In this document: positions 1-8,862 of the stretch, in pieces | Numbering within the stretch: position 1 is the first letter of the stretch | How the letters are laid out: every line of letters starts with the position of its first letter | Source of the DNA: Sulfuritalea sp. | GTDB taxonomy: Bacteria > Pseudomonadota > Gammaproteobacteria > Burkholderiales > Rhodocyclaceae | Direction: 5' to 3' | Assembly: GCA_022842325.1 (NCBI GenBank) | Contig: JALHPU010000017.1 | Span: 1 to 64,000 of the forward strand | DNA: 64,000 nt | Translations under genes and position numbers: made by a program | The notes under the pieces: generated by a model | The model's database searches: none | The model's input: only the letters and a program-made list of their open reading frames with translations | Told to the model about the DNA's origin: nothing

Positions 1-90
1 GCAGCAGCTTGCTTCAGTCGCGCTACGCGCTCCTTACGCAACCTGCTGCGCAACATCACGCCATACGTCGAATTCTTCATGGAAAAATAA
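1..90 (+). CDS. C-terminal end of an upstream gene (partial, unidentified)
   Basis: Frame 1 is open from the first base to a TAA at 88-90 and reads as the last 29 residues of a protein, ending in NITPYVEFFMEK. The tail looks protein-like, with mixed hydrophobic, basic and aromatic residues. The first 15 codons are a low-complexity run of Arg, Leu and Ala that could be repeat-derived. The palindrome cluster begins 6 bases after the stop, as expected just outside a gene. Too little is present to name a family, and the reading frame itself is only moderately supported. Confidence 0.35.
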   Translation, partial: AAACFSRATRSLRNLLRNITPYVEFFMEK

Positions 91-96
91 TACAAG

Positions 97-177
97 GGCG
101 GACTTCAGTCCGCCATCCATCCGGCCGACTGAAGTCGGCCCTACATATCCATCCATCGGGCCGACTGAAGTCGGCCC
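97..177. repeat. Cluster of three short palindromes
   Basis: Three near-perfect hairpins lie in a row: GGCGGACT-TC-AGTCCGCC at 97-114, GGCCGACT-GA-AGTCGGCC at 123-140, and the same palindrome with one more base pair at 158-177. The second and third copies sit in a tandem unit of about 36 bases that includes ATCCATC spacers. The first copy is a compensatory variant (GGCGG instead of GGCCG on both arms), so the stem is kept while its sequence changes. This is typical of REP-like intergenic palindromes. It lies between a gene end and the ATG at 230, and could act as a terminator or mRNA stabiliser. Confidence 0.8.
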
Positions 178-229
178 TGCGAGGCGCAGACATTCGCGAA
201 GCTGAACACCGATACAGGGAGACCTCCGC

Positions 230-1963
230 ATGAAACGAACCGGCGCCTGGATGGCGGTACGAGCCCTCGAAGCCCTCGGCATCAAATACACCTTCGGCAT
301 CCCCGGGGTGCACAACACCGAGCTTTACGACGAGCTCAACAGCTCGGCGCAGATCACCCCGGTGCTGGTGACCCACGAGGGCGGCGCATCCTTCATGGCC
401 GACGGCATGAGCCGCACCTCGGACCTGACCGGCACGTTGGTCATCGTCCCCGCCGCGGGCGCCACGCACGCCGCCAGCGGCATCGGCGAGGCCTTCCTCG
501 ACGGCATTCCAATGCTGGTGATCTGCGGCGGCATCCGCACCGACCTCGACAAGAAATACCAGTTGCACGAACTCGATCAGCACGCCTTCCTCAAACCGCT
601 GACCAAGGCGACCTTTCTGGTCACGACGCACGCCGAGATCGTGCCGACGCTGTTCAAGGCCTGGGAAATCGCCCATTCCGGCGAGCCGGGCCCGGTCTTC
701 GTCGAGATCCCGGTGAACCTGCAGATGTTTCCCGGCGAGGCCCCCGAGATCCCGCTGCCGCCGGTCATCGCGCGGACGCAGAAGACCACGCCGGCGGACA
801 TCCGGCGCGCCGCCGAACTGCTGCTGGCGGCGCAGCACCCGGCCCTGTTCGTCGGCTGGGGCGCGCGCGACGCCGAGCATGAAACCCGTGCCATCGCCGA
901 ATTCCTCCAGGCCCCGGTGGCCACCACGCTACAGGGCCTGTCGGTGTTTTCCGCGGCCCATCCGCTGCATACCGGCTTCGGCTTCGGCGCCTCGGCCGTA
1001 CCCGCCGCACGCAACGCCTTCGCCGACTGCGACTGCCTGCTGGCGGTCGGCACCCGCTTCGCCGAAATCGCCACCGGCAGCTTCGGCGTCATGGTGCCCG
1101 CCAACCTGATCCACGCCGACATCAACCCGGCGGTATTCAGCGCCAACTATCCGGCCAAGGTGAGCCTCGAAGGCGATGCCCGGGCCGTGCTCGGCCTGTT
1201 GCTGGAGGAACTGCAAAGAGTCGGCGCCCGGCGCACGGCGAATACCGAACTGCAGGCGCGCATCCAGCGCGACAAGGCTGCATACAACGAGGAATGGCTG
1301 CGCCACGACAGCGGCGGCAAGGTCAATCCGGCGGCGTTCTTCAATGCACTGCGCGCAGCGGTGCCCGACGACGCGATCGCCGTGGTGGACGACGGCAACC
1401 ACACCTACCTGACCGCCGAACTGTTCCCGGTGCGGCAGCCCAAGGCGCTGATCGTGCCGACCGATTTCAACAGCATGGGCTACGCGGTGCCGGCCGCGAT
1501 CGGCGCCAAGCTGGCCAACCCCGAGCGCGAAGTGTTCGCCATCGTCGGCGACGGCGCCTTCACCATGACCTGCATGGAAATCGTTTCGGCCACGCGGCTG
1601 GGGCTCGGCCTCGTCTATTACGTGTTCCACGACGGCGAGCTGTCGCAAATCGCGCAGGCGCAGGAGATTCCCTTCAACCGCAAGCCCTGCACCGCGCTAG
1701 GTGCGATCGACTTCAGCGGCGTGGCGATCGCCACCGGCGCCGAGTACATCCGTGTGGAATCGAACGAATGGGTGGTGCAGGCGATCGCCCGGGCCCGCGA
1801 ACTGGCCGCCGGCAACCGGCCGGTGATCGTCGATCTGATCATGGACTATTCGAAGCGCACGGCCTTCACCACCGGCGCCGTCAAAACCAACTTCAAGCGC
1901 TTCCCGCTGGCCCAGCGCCTGCGCATGGTGACCCGCGCCGTCAGGCGCAAGATCACCGGCTGA
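230..1963 (+). CDS. ThDP-dependent enzyme, acetolactate synthase-like
   Basis: A 577-aa protein of the acetolactate synthase/pyruvate oxidase family, which uses thiamine diphosphate to decarboxylate 2-oxo acids and transfer the resulting carbanion. It has the usual three parts: an N-terminal Pyr domain with the activating Glu (THEGG, Glu50), a central domain, and a C-terminal PP domain with the metal motif GDG at 440-442. About 27 residues after Asp441, where family members have the Asn-Asn metal pair, this protein has His467-Asp468. The true biosynthetic enzyme is encoded by ilvB further along, and no small subunit lies beside this copy. It is therefore probably a catabolic or specialised decarboxylase. 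GGGAGACCTCCGC precedes the ATG as a plausible ribosome site. The substrate cannot be read from sequence. Confidence 0.8.
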   Translation: MKRTGAWMAVRALEALGIKYTFGIPGVHNTELYDELNSSAQITPVLVTHEGGASFMADGMSRTSDLTGTLVIVPAAGATHAASGIGEAFLDGIPMLVICGGIRTDLDKKYQLHELDQHAFLKPLTKATFLVTTHAEIVPTLFKAWEIAHSGEPGPVFVEIPVNLQMFPGEAPEIPLPPVIARTQKTTPADIRRAAELLLAAQHPALFVGWGARDAEHETRAIAEFLQAPVATTLQGLSVFSAAHPLHTGFGFGASAVPAARNAFADCDCLLAVGTRFAEIATGSFGVMVPANLIHADINPAVFSANYPAKVSLEGDARAVLGLLLEELQRVGARRTANTELQARIQRDKAAYNEEWLRHDSGGKVNPAAFFNALRAAVPDDAIAVVDDGNHTYLTAELFPVRQPKALIVPTDFNSMGYAVPAAIGAKLANPEREVFAIVGDGAFTMTCMEIVSATRLGLGLVYYVFHDGELSQIAQAQEIPFNRKPCTALGAIDFSGVAIATGAEYIRVESNEWVVQAIARARELAAGNRPVIVDLIMDYSKRTAFTTGAVKTNFKRFPLAQRLRMVTRAVRRKITG

Positions 1964-1973
1964 CGCAGGCAAT

Positions 1974-2873
1974 TCAATCAGTGACGGCCGCGGTGTCGGT
2001 CCGGCGCGACAATGCCGTGGCGAGCACACCGCTGGCCACGATCAGGATCACCCCAAGCCAGCCTGACCAGGGCAGGCTTTCGCCCCACAGCAGCATGCCG
2101 AAGGCGCTGGAAAACACCACCGTGCTGTAGGCCAGGCCGGCCGAGACCAGCGTCTTGCCGCGCTTGTAGGCGGCGGTCATGCACAGCTGCGCCAGCACGC
2201 CGAAGCCGCCGACGCCGAGCAGCAGCAGCCAGCCGCGCAGGTCGATGGCATGGAAAGGATTGGCCAGCAGCAGCCAGGGCAGGCCGCCCAGCGCCGACAG
2301 GGCCGAGAAATAGAACACCGTGCGCCATTCCGGCTCGCCCAGTTCGCCGAGCCGGCGCACGTTGAGGTAGGCGATGCTGGAAATGATCCCGGAGCCGAGA
2401 CCGAAGGCCGCGCCCAGCCATTGCTCGCGGGCCAGCGTCGGCTGCAGCAGGAAGATGACGCCGACGAAACCGGCGGCGAGGACCGCGTAAAAGCCGCGGC
2501 GTACCGGTTCCTTGAGCCACAGCACCAGCAGCAGTGCGAGGAACAGCGGCGATGTGAAGTTCAGCGTCACCGCGGCCGCCAGCGGGATCATGCTGATCGC
2601 GTAGAAGTACATCACCAGCGAAACGAAGCCCGCCAGGCCGCGCACCACATGGGTCCGCGCATGCGGCGTCGCCAGCGGCAGCCGGCGCAGCAGCACATAG
2701 GAACCGATCAGCAGCGTGGCGATGAAGCCGCGCCAGAACACCAGTTCGGCGGCAGCGAACTGCGCCGCGCCAAGCTTGACGCAAACGCCCATGCAGGCAA
2801 ACAGCAGGCTTGCGGCGACCATCCAGAGTGACTGCATCAACGCCCATGGCTTCGACAGCCACCCTCGAATCAT
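1974..2873 (-). CDS. DMT-superfamily transporter (EamA family)
   Basis: A 299-aa inner-membrane protein with about ten hydrophobic segments arranged as two EamA repeats, the hallmark of drug/metabolite exporters. The first half includes the ALVFWRGF-like pattern (AELVFWRGF) and the second half ends in LSRRTDTAAVTD. The frame stays open to an ATG at 2975, but that extension lies inside a GC-rich inverted repeat and has no transmembrane character. I therefore start at 2873 (MIRGWLSK); 2837 (MQSLW) is also possible. It converges with the ThDP enzyme, whose stop is 11 bases away. Substrate unknown; members export amino acids, purines or small organic molecules. Confidence 0.8.
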   Translation of the reverse strand: MIRGWLSKPWALMQSLWMVAASLLFACMGVCVKLGAAQFAAAELVFWRGFIATLLIGSYVLLRRLPLATPHARTHVVRGLAGFVSLVMYFYAISMIPLAAAVTLNFTSPLFLALLLVLWLKEPVRRGFYAVLAAGFVGVIFLLQPTLAREQWLGAAFGLGSGIISSIAYLNVRRLGELGEPEWRTVFYFSALSALGGLPWLLLANPFHAIDLRGWLLLLGVGGFGVLAQLCMTAAYKRGKTLVSAGLAYSTVVFSSAFGMLLWGESLPWSGWLGVILIVASGVLATALSRRTDTAAVTD

Positions 2874-2903
2874 GAAACGCCCGCGCCCTTGCGCGGCCAT
2901 GGG

Positions 2904-2959
2904 CGAGCAAATTTGGCCCGCCCCCCTTCCCCCCTCGCGGGGGGTTACCAAATGGCTCG
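2904..2959. repeat. MITE-like imperfect inverted repeat
   Basis: Nested arms CGAGC/GCTCG (2904-2908, 2955-2959) and ATTTGG/CCAAAT (2911-2916, 2948-2953) enclose a CCCCCC-TCGC-GGGGGG hairpin (2929-2944). It lies just upstream of the DMT exporter. Both the outer arms and the inner G/C hairpin pair, so the element would fold as one long cruciform or RNA stem. A purine-poor, G/C-run element of similar style lies at 57607-57672. Confidence 0.6.
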
Positions 2960-3009
2960 TTTCGCTCGATAGCACCAGCGACCCATCTCGTTGTTTGCCG
3001 TTAAATGAA

Positions 3010-3038
3010 ACGGGCGCCGGCGGCTGACCGGCGCCCGT
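3010..3038 (-). terminator. Terminator of the Rieske oxygenase gene
   Basis: An 11-bp perfect stem, ACGGGCGCCGG pairing with CCGGCGCCCGT around a 7-base loop, starts 16 bases past the stop codon. Read on the minus strand it is followed by the T-rich stretch TTCATTTAA, consistent with Rho-independent termination. Confidence 0.7.
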
Positions 3039-3053
3039 GTCGGGACTCCTGGT

Positions 3054-4154
3054 TCAGATGTGTTCGGCCATCACGCGTCGGTAAAACTCATGGAAGTGCT
3101 GCATGCCGTCTTCCATCGGCGACTGGTAAGGGCCGACTTCGCTGCGTCCCTGCTTGAGCAAGGCGCGGCGGCCGCGGTCCATGCGCTCGCCGATGTCGTC
3201 GTCCTCGATCGCCGTTTCCATGTAGGCGGCCTGCTCGGCCTTGATGAACTCGGGCTCGAACAGCGCGATGTCTTCGGGATAGTAGAACTCGACCACGTTC
3301 AGCGTCCGGTCCACATCCTGCGGAATCAGGGTCGATACCACCAGCACATGCGGATACCACTCGACCATGATGTTCGGATAGTAGGTGAGCCAGATCGCGC
3401 CGTGCTTCGGCAGTTCGCCGTTGTAGTAGTCGAGCACCGCCTTGTGCCAGCGCTGGTAGGTGGCCGAGCCCGGCTTGGCCAGCGAGGTGACACCGACTCG
3501 CTGCACCGAATACCAGTCGCCGAACTGCCAGGTCAGGTCGTCGCAGGTGACGAAGCCGCCGAGGCCCGGGTGATAGGGCACGACGTGATAGTCCTCGAGA
3601 TAGACCTCGATGAAGGTCTTCCAGTTGTAATTGCACTGGTGCAGTTCGACGTGGTCGAGCTTGTAGCCGTCGAACTTGAGCTCGCTGCCGACTTTCATGC
3701 CAGCCAGGTCGGCATTGGCCGAGCGCGGACCGCGGAACAAGAGCCCCTGCCAGCTTTCCAGCTTCTGCTTGGCCAGGTTGAGACAGGGATTGGCCGGAAA
3801 ATGCGGCGCGCCGATCAGTTCGCCGCCGGTGTCATAGGTCCAGCGATGGATCGGGCAGACGATGTTCTTCGCATTGCCGGCGCCCTGCAGCATGATCGCC
3901 TGGCGATGGCGACAGACGTTGGACATCTCGTAGCAAGCGTCGGGCTGGCGCACCAGCAGTCGCGCATGGTCGTGCCATTCCTGGGAACGATAGTCATGCA
4001 CTTCGGGAATCATCAACTCGTGGCCGACATAGCCCGGGCCGGCATCGAAGATCAGCTTTTTCTCCTGCTCGAACAGCTTTTCATCGAAATACCACGCAAC
4101 CGGAAACTGCGAAGCTCCGGGTGAGAGGAGCGCTCGCGAGCCAACTTCGGACAT
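3054..4154 (-). CDS. Rieske non-heme iron oxygenase, alpha subunit
   Basis: A 366-aa ring-hydroxylating-oxygenase alpha subunit. The Rieske [2Fe-2S] site is Cys81-x-His83 with Cys100-x2-His103. The catalytic domain carries the mononuclear-iron motif EDYHVVPYH (His190, His195), with an Asp-rich segment near the C-terminus (AIEDDDIGERMDRG) in the region of the third ligand. I start at ATG 4154 because GGAGG stands 8 bases upstream; the frame is open 35 codons further without support. No beta subunit, ferredoxin or reductase gene is adjacent, so electrons must come from elsewhere. Relatives act on aromatics, quaternary amines or sterol side chains, and the substrate is not determinable here. A terminator follows the gene. 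Confidence 0.85.
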   Translation of the reverse strand: MSEVGSRALLSPGASQFPVAWYFDEKLFEQEKKLIFDAGPGYVGHELMIPEVHDYRSQEWHDHARLLVRQPDACYEMSNVCRHRQAIMLQGAGNAKNIVCPIHRWTYDTGGELIGAPHFPANPCLNLAKQKLESWQGLLFRGPRSANADLAGMKVGSELKFDGYKLDHVELHQCNYNWKTFIEVYLEDYHVVPYHPGLGGFVTCDDLTWQFGDWYSVQRVGVTSLAKPGSATYQRWHKAVLDYYNGELPKHGAIWLTYYPNIMVEWYPHVLVVSTLIPQDVDRTLNVVEFYYPEDIALFEPEFIKAEQAAYMETAIEDDDIGERMDRGRRALLKQGRSEVGPYQSPMEDGMQHFHEFYRRVMAEHI

Positions 4155-4260
4155 GATTCCCAACCTCCAAGAGGGTTTACCCGGAAACCGGAAACGGACG
4201 GAAACGCCCGTCAGGAGAGACGATTGGCGGTATAAAACCGGCGGCGCAATTGTAGCCAAT

Positions 4261-4290
4261 TTGACCAGAGGGCGCAGCTTAGGCTATTTT
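4261..4290 (+). promoter_or_regulatory. Probable sigma-70 promoter for xseB-ispA-dxs
   Basis: TTGACC (4261-4266) and TATTTT (4285-4290) are separated by 18 bases, 48 bases ahead of the xseB start. It sits in the divergent gap with the Rieske gene and is the best -35/-10 pair there. Confidence 0.45.
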
Positions 4291-4338
4291 TACGGTTTTC
4301 CATGCCGCTGGTCACCGTTTTCGGCCAAGGCTGCACCC

Positions 4339-4614
4339 ATGGCCATACTCCCAGACACCGCTCCGGACACCGATTCAGCAAGCGCCTCGACCCCGTCGTT
4401 TGAAAGCGCCCTCACTGAACTGGAGGCCATCGTCGCTGCGATGGAAGCCGGTCAAATGCCGCTGCAGGAGGCGCTGGACGCATACAAGCGGGGCATGGCG
4501 CTGTTGCGCCGGTGTCAGGACACGTTGACCGCAGCGGAGCAAAAGATACGCGTCCTTGACGCGAACGGATTGCGCGATTTCAATCCAGAGACCGACGGCA
4601 AACAGGAAAGCTGA
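4339..4614 (+). CDS. xseB: Exodeoxyribonuclease VII small subunit
   Basis: A 91-aa cytoplasmic subunit of exonuclease VII, which degrades single-stranded DNA together with XseA. Residues about 15-75 contain the family core: FESALTELEAIVAAMEAG, then LQEALDAYKRGMALLRRCQ and a two-helix coiled coil ending in AEQKIRVLD. The frame continues 62 codons upstream of this ATG, but that part overlaps the promoter and lacks homology, so the ATG at 4339 is chosen to give the usual length. It is the first gene of xseB-ispA-dxs, with only 7 bases before ispA. This order is common in proteobacteria. Confidence 0.93.
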   Translation: MAILPDTAPDTDSASASTPSFESALTELEAIVAAMEAGQMPLQEALDAYKRGMALLRRCQDTLTAAEQKIRVLDANGLRDFNPETDGKQES

Positions 4615-4621
4615 ACCACTG

Positions 4622-5506
4622 ATGGATTTTTCGACCTGGATGTCCGGCATCCAGCAACGCACCGAATCGGCCCTGGAAGCCGCCCTGCCCGCCCCCACGC
4701 TTGCGCCCGCAAACCTCCACGAGGCCATGCGCTATGCCGTGCTGGGAGGCGGCAAGCGCGTGCGTCCACTGCTGTGCCACGCCGCAGGCTCGATCTTCAA
4801 TATCGCCGGCAGCGTGCTCGATGCGCCCGCCATTGCCGTTGAACTGATCCATGCCTATTCCCTGGTGCACGACGACCTGCCCTGCATGGACGACGACGAC
4901 TTGCGCCGCGGCAAGCCCAGTTGCCATGTCCAGTATGACGAAGCGACGGCGCTGCTGGTCGGCGACGCCCTGCAAACCCTGGCATTCCAGACGCTGTCGA
5001 ACCGGCTGGCCGGCATTGCGGCGGCGCGGCAGCTAGACATGCTGCATCTGCTGGCGGTCGCCTCCGGATCGCGCGGCATGGCCGGCGGCCAGGCCATCGA
5101 CCTCGCCGCGGTCGGCCAGCAACTGGACATCGGCGAACTGGAGTTCATGCATATCCACAAGACCGGTGCGCTGATCCGTTCCGCGGTGCTGCTCGGCGCC
5201 CATTGCGGCGAAGCGGCGCCGGATGCTTTGGAGCATCTGGGGCACTACGCCAACCGGATCGGCCTGCTGTTCCAGGTGGTTGACGATATCCTCGACGCCG
5301 AAGCCAGTACCGCCACGCTGGGCAAGACGGCCGGCAAGGACGCGGCACAGAACAAACCTACCTATGTCAACATCCTCGGTGCGAGAGAAGCGAAAGCCAT
5401 GGCAAGCAAATTGAGACAGGACGCGCACGACGTGCTGGCGCCCTTCGGCGCATCGGCCCTGCGTCTGCACGAACTTGCCGACTTCATCGTCGAGCGGACT
5501 TTCTGA
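4622..5506 (+). CDS. ispA: Farnesyl diphosphate synthase (geranyltranstransferase)
   Basis: A 294-aa trans-prenyltransferase that adds IPP to DMAPP and GPP to give farnesyl diphosphate for quinones and undecaprenyl phosphate. Visible motifs are the IPP-binding GGGKRVRP (42-49), the first Asp-rich motif with its two-residue insert typical of bacterial FPP synthases ([10 protein letters not shown], 84-93), and the second motif in [12 protein letters not shown] 4622 lies 8 bases after xseB; the longer open frame from 4556 overlaps xseB and is rejected. The stop overlaps the dxs start as ATGA, giving translational coupling between two isoprenoid enzymes. Confidence 0.96.
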   Translation: MDFSTWMSGIQQRTESALEAALPAPTLAPANLHEAMRYAVLGGGKRVRPLLCHAAGSIFNIAGSVLDAPAIAVELIHAYSLVHDDLPCMDDDDLRRGKPSCHVQYDEATALLVGDALQTLAFQTLSNRLAGIAAARQLDMLHLLAVASGSRGMAGGQAIDLAAVGQQLDIGELEFMHIHKTGALIRSAVLLGAHCGEAAPDALEHLGHYANRIGLLFQVVDDILDAEASTATLGKTAGKDAAQNKPTYVNILGAREAKAMASKLRQDAHDVLAPFGASALRLHELADFIVERTF

Positions 5507-7368
5507 TGACCTACCCCTTGCTCGATCGAATCAATGCTCCGGCCGATCTTCGTGCCCTGGAGCGCGACCAGCTGCCCCTGGTGGCGGATGAGCTGCGGGC
5601 CTTCCTGCTCGAGTCGGTATCGAAGACCGGCGGGCACCTGTCGTCCAATCTGGGCACCGTCGAACTGACCGTGGCCCTGCATTACGTGTTCGACACGCCC
5701 GAGGATCGCCTGGTGTGGGACGTGGGCCACCAAACCTATCCGCACAAGGCGCTGACCGGACGGCGTGCCGGCATGGAACGCCTGCGCATGAAGGACGGGG
5801 TTTCGGGCTTTCCGCGCCGCACCGAGAGCGAGTACGACACCTTCGGCGTCGGCCATTCGTCCACCTCGATCTCGGCGGCGCTGGGCATGGCCGTCGCCGC
5901 ACGCAACAAGGGCGAGGAGCGCCGCGTCGTGGCCATCATCGGCGACGGCGCGATGTCCGCCGGTCAGGCCTTCGAGGCGCTCAACAACGCCGGCGTGATC
6001 GACGCCAACCTGCTGGTCATCCTCAACGACAACGACATGTCGATCTCGCCGCCGGTGGGCGCGCTCAACAAGTACCTGGCACGGCTGCTGTCGGGCGGCA
6101 CCTTCAATGCCGCGCGCCGCGCCGGCGAGAAGATGCTGGCCGTGATCCCCAACGTCCTCGAATTCGCCAACCGCGTCGAGGAGCACGTCAAGGGCATGAT
6201 CTCGCCCGGCACCCTGTTCGAGGAACTCGGCTTCAATTACATCGGCCCCATCGACGGCCATGACCTCGATGCGCTGATTCCGACCCTGCAGAACCTGCGC
6301 AAGCTGAAGGGACCGCAATTCCTCCACGTCATCACGCGCAAGGGCCAAGGCTACAAGCTGGCCGAGGCCGACCCGATCCTCTATCACGGCGTCAGCAAAT
6401 TCGACGCCGCCAACGGCATCCAGCAGGCCAAGGCACCGGGCCGGCCGACCTACACCCAGATCTTCGGTGACTGGCTGTGCGACCAGGCCCAGGCCGACCA
6501 GCGGGTGATCGGCATCACTCCGGCCATGCGCGAGGGCTCGGGCATGGTGCGCTTCGCCCAGGAATTTCCGCAGCGCTTCTTCGATGTCGGCATCGCCGAA
6601 CAGCACGCGGTGACCTTCGCCGGCGGCCTGGCCTGCGAAGGCATGAAACCGGTGGTCGCCATCTATTCGACCTTCCTGCAGCGCGCCTACGATCAGCTGA
6701 TCCACGACATCGCCCTGCAGAACCTGCCGGTGGTGTTCGCCATCGACCGCGGCGGCCTGGTCGGCGCCGACGGCGCGACCCACAATGGCGCCTTCGACCT
6801 GTCCTATTTGACCTGCATTCCCAACATGGTGGTGATGACGCCCAGCGATGAAAACGAATGTCGCAAGATGCTGTCCACCGCGCTGACCATCGACGGCCCG
6901 AGCGCGGTGCGCTACCCGCGCGGCAGCGGGCCCGGGGCAGCCATGGAGCCGGGGCTTGCTACCCTGCCCATCGGCAAGGGGGAAGTGCGGCGCCAGGGCC
7001 GCCGTGTGGCTATCCTTGCGTTCGGCGCGATGCTGGCTCCGGCGCTGAAGGCGGCCGAATCGCTGGACGCCACGGTCGCCAACATGCGTTTCGTCAAGCC
7101 GCTGGACACCGAACTGGTGCAACAGCTCGCGGCAAGCCATGAACTGCTGGTCACGATCGAGGAAAACGCCTTGATCGGCGGCGCCGGTGCGGAGGTTGCG
7201 CGCGCCCTGGAAGCGGCCGGACTGCGCACTTCCCTGCTGCGACTGGGCCTGCCCGACCGGTTCATCGACCATGGCGACTCGGCCTTGCTGCTGGCTGAAG
7301 TCGGCCTCGACGATGCCGGCATCGTGCGTAGCGTGACGGCGCGACTTGCTGCAGCAATTAATAGTTGA
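5506..7368 (+). CDS. dxs: 1-deoxy-D-xylulose-5-phosphate synthase
   Basis: A 620-aa ThDP enzyme that condenses pyruvate with glyceraldehyde 3-phosphate, the entry step of the MEP isoprenoid pathway and also a source for thiamine and pyridoxal. It has the N-terminal ThDP/Mg motif [18 protein letters not shown] (Asp147), the Pyr-domain segment [16 protein letters not shown] with catalytic Glu365, and the Dxs signature [14 protein letters not shown]. Length is normal for the family. The start overlaps ispA (ATGA), so both are coupled. The stop codon lies within the -35 box proposed for folE2. Confidence 0.97.
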   Translation: MTYPLLDRINAPADLRALERDQLPLVADELRAFLLESVSKTGGHLSSNLGTVELTVALHYVFDTPEDRLVWDVGHQTYPHKALTGRRAGMERLRMKDGVSGFPRRTESEYDTFGVGHSSTSISAALGMAVAARNKGEERRVVAIIGDGAMSAGQAFEALNNAGVIDANLLVILNDNDMSISPPVGALNKYLARLLSGGTFNAARRAGEKMLAVIPNVLEFANRVEEHVKGMISPGTLFEELGFNYIGPIDGHDLDALIPTLQNLRKLKGPQFLHVITRKGQGYKLAEADPILYHGVSKFDAANGIQQAKAPGRPTYTQIFGDWLCDQAQADQRVIGITPAMREGSGMVRFAQEFPQRFFDVGIAEQHAVTFAGGLACEGMKPVVAIYSTFLQRAYDQLIHDIALQNLPVVFAIDRGGLVGADGATHNGAFDLSYLTCIPNMVVMTPSDENECRKMLSTALTIDGPSAVRYPRGSGPGAAMEPGLATLPIGKGEVRRQGRRVAILAFGAMLAPALKAAESLDATVANMRFVKPLDTELVQQLAASHELLVTIEENALIGGAGAEVARALEAAGLRTSLLRLGLPDRFIDHGDSALLLAEVGLDDAGIVRSVTARLAAAINS

Positions 7369-7394
7369 GTAAATTCGTCGGATACTGATATAGT
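7365..7394 (+). promoter_or_regulatory. Sigma-70 promoter for folE2
   Basis: TTGAGT (7365-7370) and TATAGT (7389-7394) are 18 bases apart. The -35 box overlaps the dxs stop codon, and the -10 lies about 55 bases before the folE2 start. It would give folE2 a transcript independent of dxs. Confidence 0.55.
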
Positions 7395-7448
7395 GCTACC
7401 GTCGACTTCACACACCAACCCACACGCAATATGAACTGCAGGAATCCC

Positions 7449-8255
7449 ATGGCTCCACCCCAGCAATCTCCCATAGCAGACGTCCAGAGCAGCGCGGATT
7501 CGCGCCAGTTGCCGATCAACAAGGTCGGCATCAAGGACATCCGGCATCCCTTCAAGGTGCTGGACAAGAGCGGCGGCGTACGCCATACCATCGCGACCTT
7601 CAACATGTATGTCGGGCTGCCGCACAACTTCAAGGGCACCCACATGTCGCGTTTCGTCGAGATTCTCAACTCGCACGAGGAAGAGATTTCGGTCGAGAGC
7701 TTCGAGACCATGCTGCGCGAGATGGTGGTCCGTCTCGAAGCGGAAACCGGCCACCTGGAAATGAATTTCCCGTATTTCATCAACAAGACCGCGCCGGTGT
7801 CGGGCGTCAAGAGCCTGATGGATTACGAAGTGACTTTCATCGGCGAGATCATCGAGGGTGGACGCTACCGGCAGACCATCAAGGTGGTGGTGCCGGTCAC
7901 CAGCCTCTGCCCCTGCTCGAAGAAGATTTCCGAGCGCGGCGCCCACAACCAGCGTTCCCACGTCACGATCAGCGCCACCACCAATCAGCTGGTGTGGATC
8001 GAGGATATCGTGCGCATGGCCGAAAGCCAGGCCTCCTGCGAGTTGTATGGCTTGCTGAAGCGCCCCGACGAGAAATACGTGACGGAACGGGCCTACGACA
8101 ACCCGAAGTTCGTCGAGGATCTGGTCCGCGACGTTGCCGGTGCGCTCAATGCCGACGTCCGCATCGATGCCTACGTGGTCGAAAGCGAGAACTTCGAATC
8201 CATCCACAACCACTCGGCCTACGCGCTGATCGAGTGCGACAAGAAGCGCTACTGA
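7449..8255 (+). CDS. folE2: GTP cyclohydrolase FolE2 (type IB)
   Basis: A 268-aa enzyme converting GTP to 7,8-dihydroneopterin triphosphate, the first step of folate (and queuosine precursor) synthesis. The type IB signature is clear: [11 protein letters not shown], then the metal/catalytic segment [19 protein letters not shown], and a C-terminal [10 protein letters not shown] motif. Two in-frame ATGs exist, at 7431 and 7449. AGGAA sits 5 bases before 7449, so I prefer that one. FolE2 works with metals other than zinc and often replaces FolE under zinc shortage, but no Zur box was recognised here. A strong terminator follows. The queuosine genes queA and tgt are elsewhere in the window. Confidence 0.95.
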   Translation: MAPPQQSPIADVQSSADSRQLPINKVGIKDIRHPFKVLDKSGGVRHTIATFNMYVGLPHNFKGTHMSRFVEILNSHEEEISVESFETMLREMVVRLEAETGHLEMNFPYFINKTAPVSGVKSLMDYEVTFIGEIIEGGRYRQTIKVVVPVTSLCPCSKKISERGAHNQRSHVTISATTNQLVWIEDIVRMAESQASCELYGLLKRPDEKYVTERAYDNPKFVEDLVRDVAGALNADVRIDAYVVESENFESIHNHSAYALIECDKKRY

Positions 8256-8310
8256 AACCCGATTGACCAATCCCGGGATACCGTCCCGCCGTCCCGGTCG
8301 GGACATATAC

Positions 8311-8344
8311 AAACGGGCCGCCCAGAAAACTGGGCGGCCCGTTT
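8311..8344. terminator. Strong bidirectional terminator between folE2 and rplS
   Basis: A perfect 15-bp stem, AAACGGGCCGCCCAG with its complement around an AAAA loop, is followed by GTTTTG. The A-rich left arm gives a U-tract on the other strand too, so it can stop transcripts from both converging operons. Confidence 0.85.
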
Positions 8345-8434
8345 GTTTTGCGACTGCGCGGCGCAGATTACGCGCGGCGCGTCAGCTTCTAGCTCCGGCA
8401 TAACGCCTGCTGGCGCAGGCATTAGCCTTCTCTG

Positions 8435-8461
8435 AAAACTTACGCTCTTCGCGTAAGTTTT
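8435..8461 (-). terminator. Hairpin at the end of rplS
   Basis: An 11-bp perfect stem (AAAACTTACGC / GCGTAAGTTTT, 5-base loop) overlaps the last codons of rplS, including its stop. On the minus strand the 3' arm ends in TTTT. This is a plausible terminator for the rpsP operon. A second hairpin, GCCTGC-TGGC-GCAGGC, lies just downstream at 8405-8420. Confidence 0.6.
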
Positions 8462-8802
8462 TCCTTGATCCGCGCCGACTTGCCGGAACGGTCGCGCAGG
8501 TAGTAGAGCTTGGCGCGGCGCACATCGCCGCGGCGCTTGACCTCGATGCTGGCAATCAGCGGCGAATAGGTCTGGAAAGTACGCTCGACGCCCTCGCCGG
8601 ACGAAATCTTGCGCACGATGAAGTTGGAATTGAGGCCGCGGTTGCGCTTGGCGATGACCACGCCTTCGAAAGCCTGGACGCGCTTGCGATCGCCTTCGAC
8701 CACATTCACGTTGACGATCACCGTGTCGCCGGGGGCGAACGCGGGCACGGTCTTGCCCAGGCGTTCGATTTCTTCGTTTTCGAGCTGCTGAATCAGGTTC
8801 AT
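8440..8802 (-). CDS. rplS: 50S ribosomal protein L19
   Basis: A 120-aa large-subunit protein at the 30S-50S interface. Recognisable L19 segments are [52 protein letters not shown] and [25 protein letters not shown]. Length fits the family. It is the last gene of rpsP-rimM-trmD-rplS, 60 bases after trmD, the standard order in proteobacteria. Its end is built into a hairpin terminator. Confidence 0.97.
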   Translation of the reverse strand: MNLIQQLENEEIERLGKTVPAFAPGDTVIVNVNVVEGDRKRVQAFEGVVIAKRNRGLNSNFIVRKISSGEGVERTFQTYSPLIASIEVKRRGDVRRAKLYYLRDRSGKSARIKEKLTRRA

Positions 8803-8862
8803 TGCTTTACTCCTTCAGTTATGGCTGCGGAAATGCCCGCCAACCTTGCGTGCAGAGCAGAA

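Noticed and set aside
3060-4124. 354-codon open frame antisense to the Rieske gene
   Set aside because: The minus-strand frame has all iron ligands; this one has no motif.
4153-4338. Longer xseB start at 4153
   Set aside because: The extra residues overlap the promoter and lie outside the family; they exceed the normal length.
5362-7272. Long 636-codon open frame antisense to dxs
   Set aside because: Arg/Gly/His-rich text with no family motif, exactly opposite a well-conserved gene. It is a GC-codon shadow.
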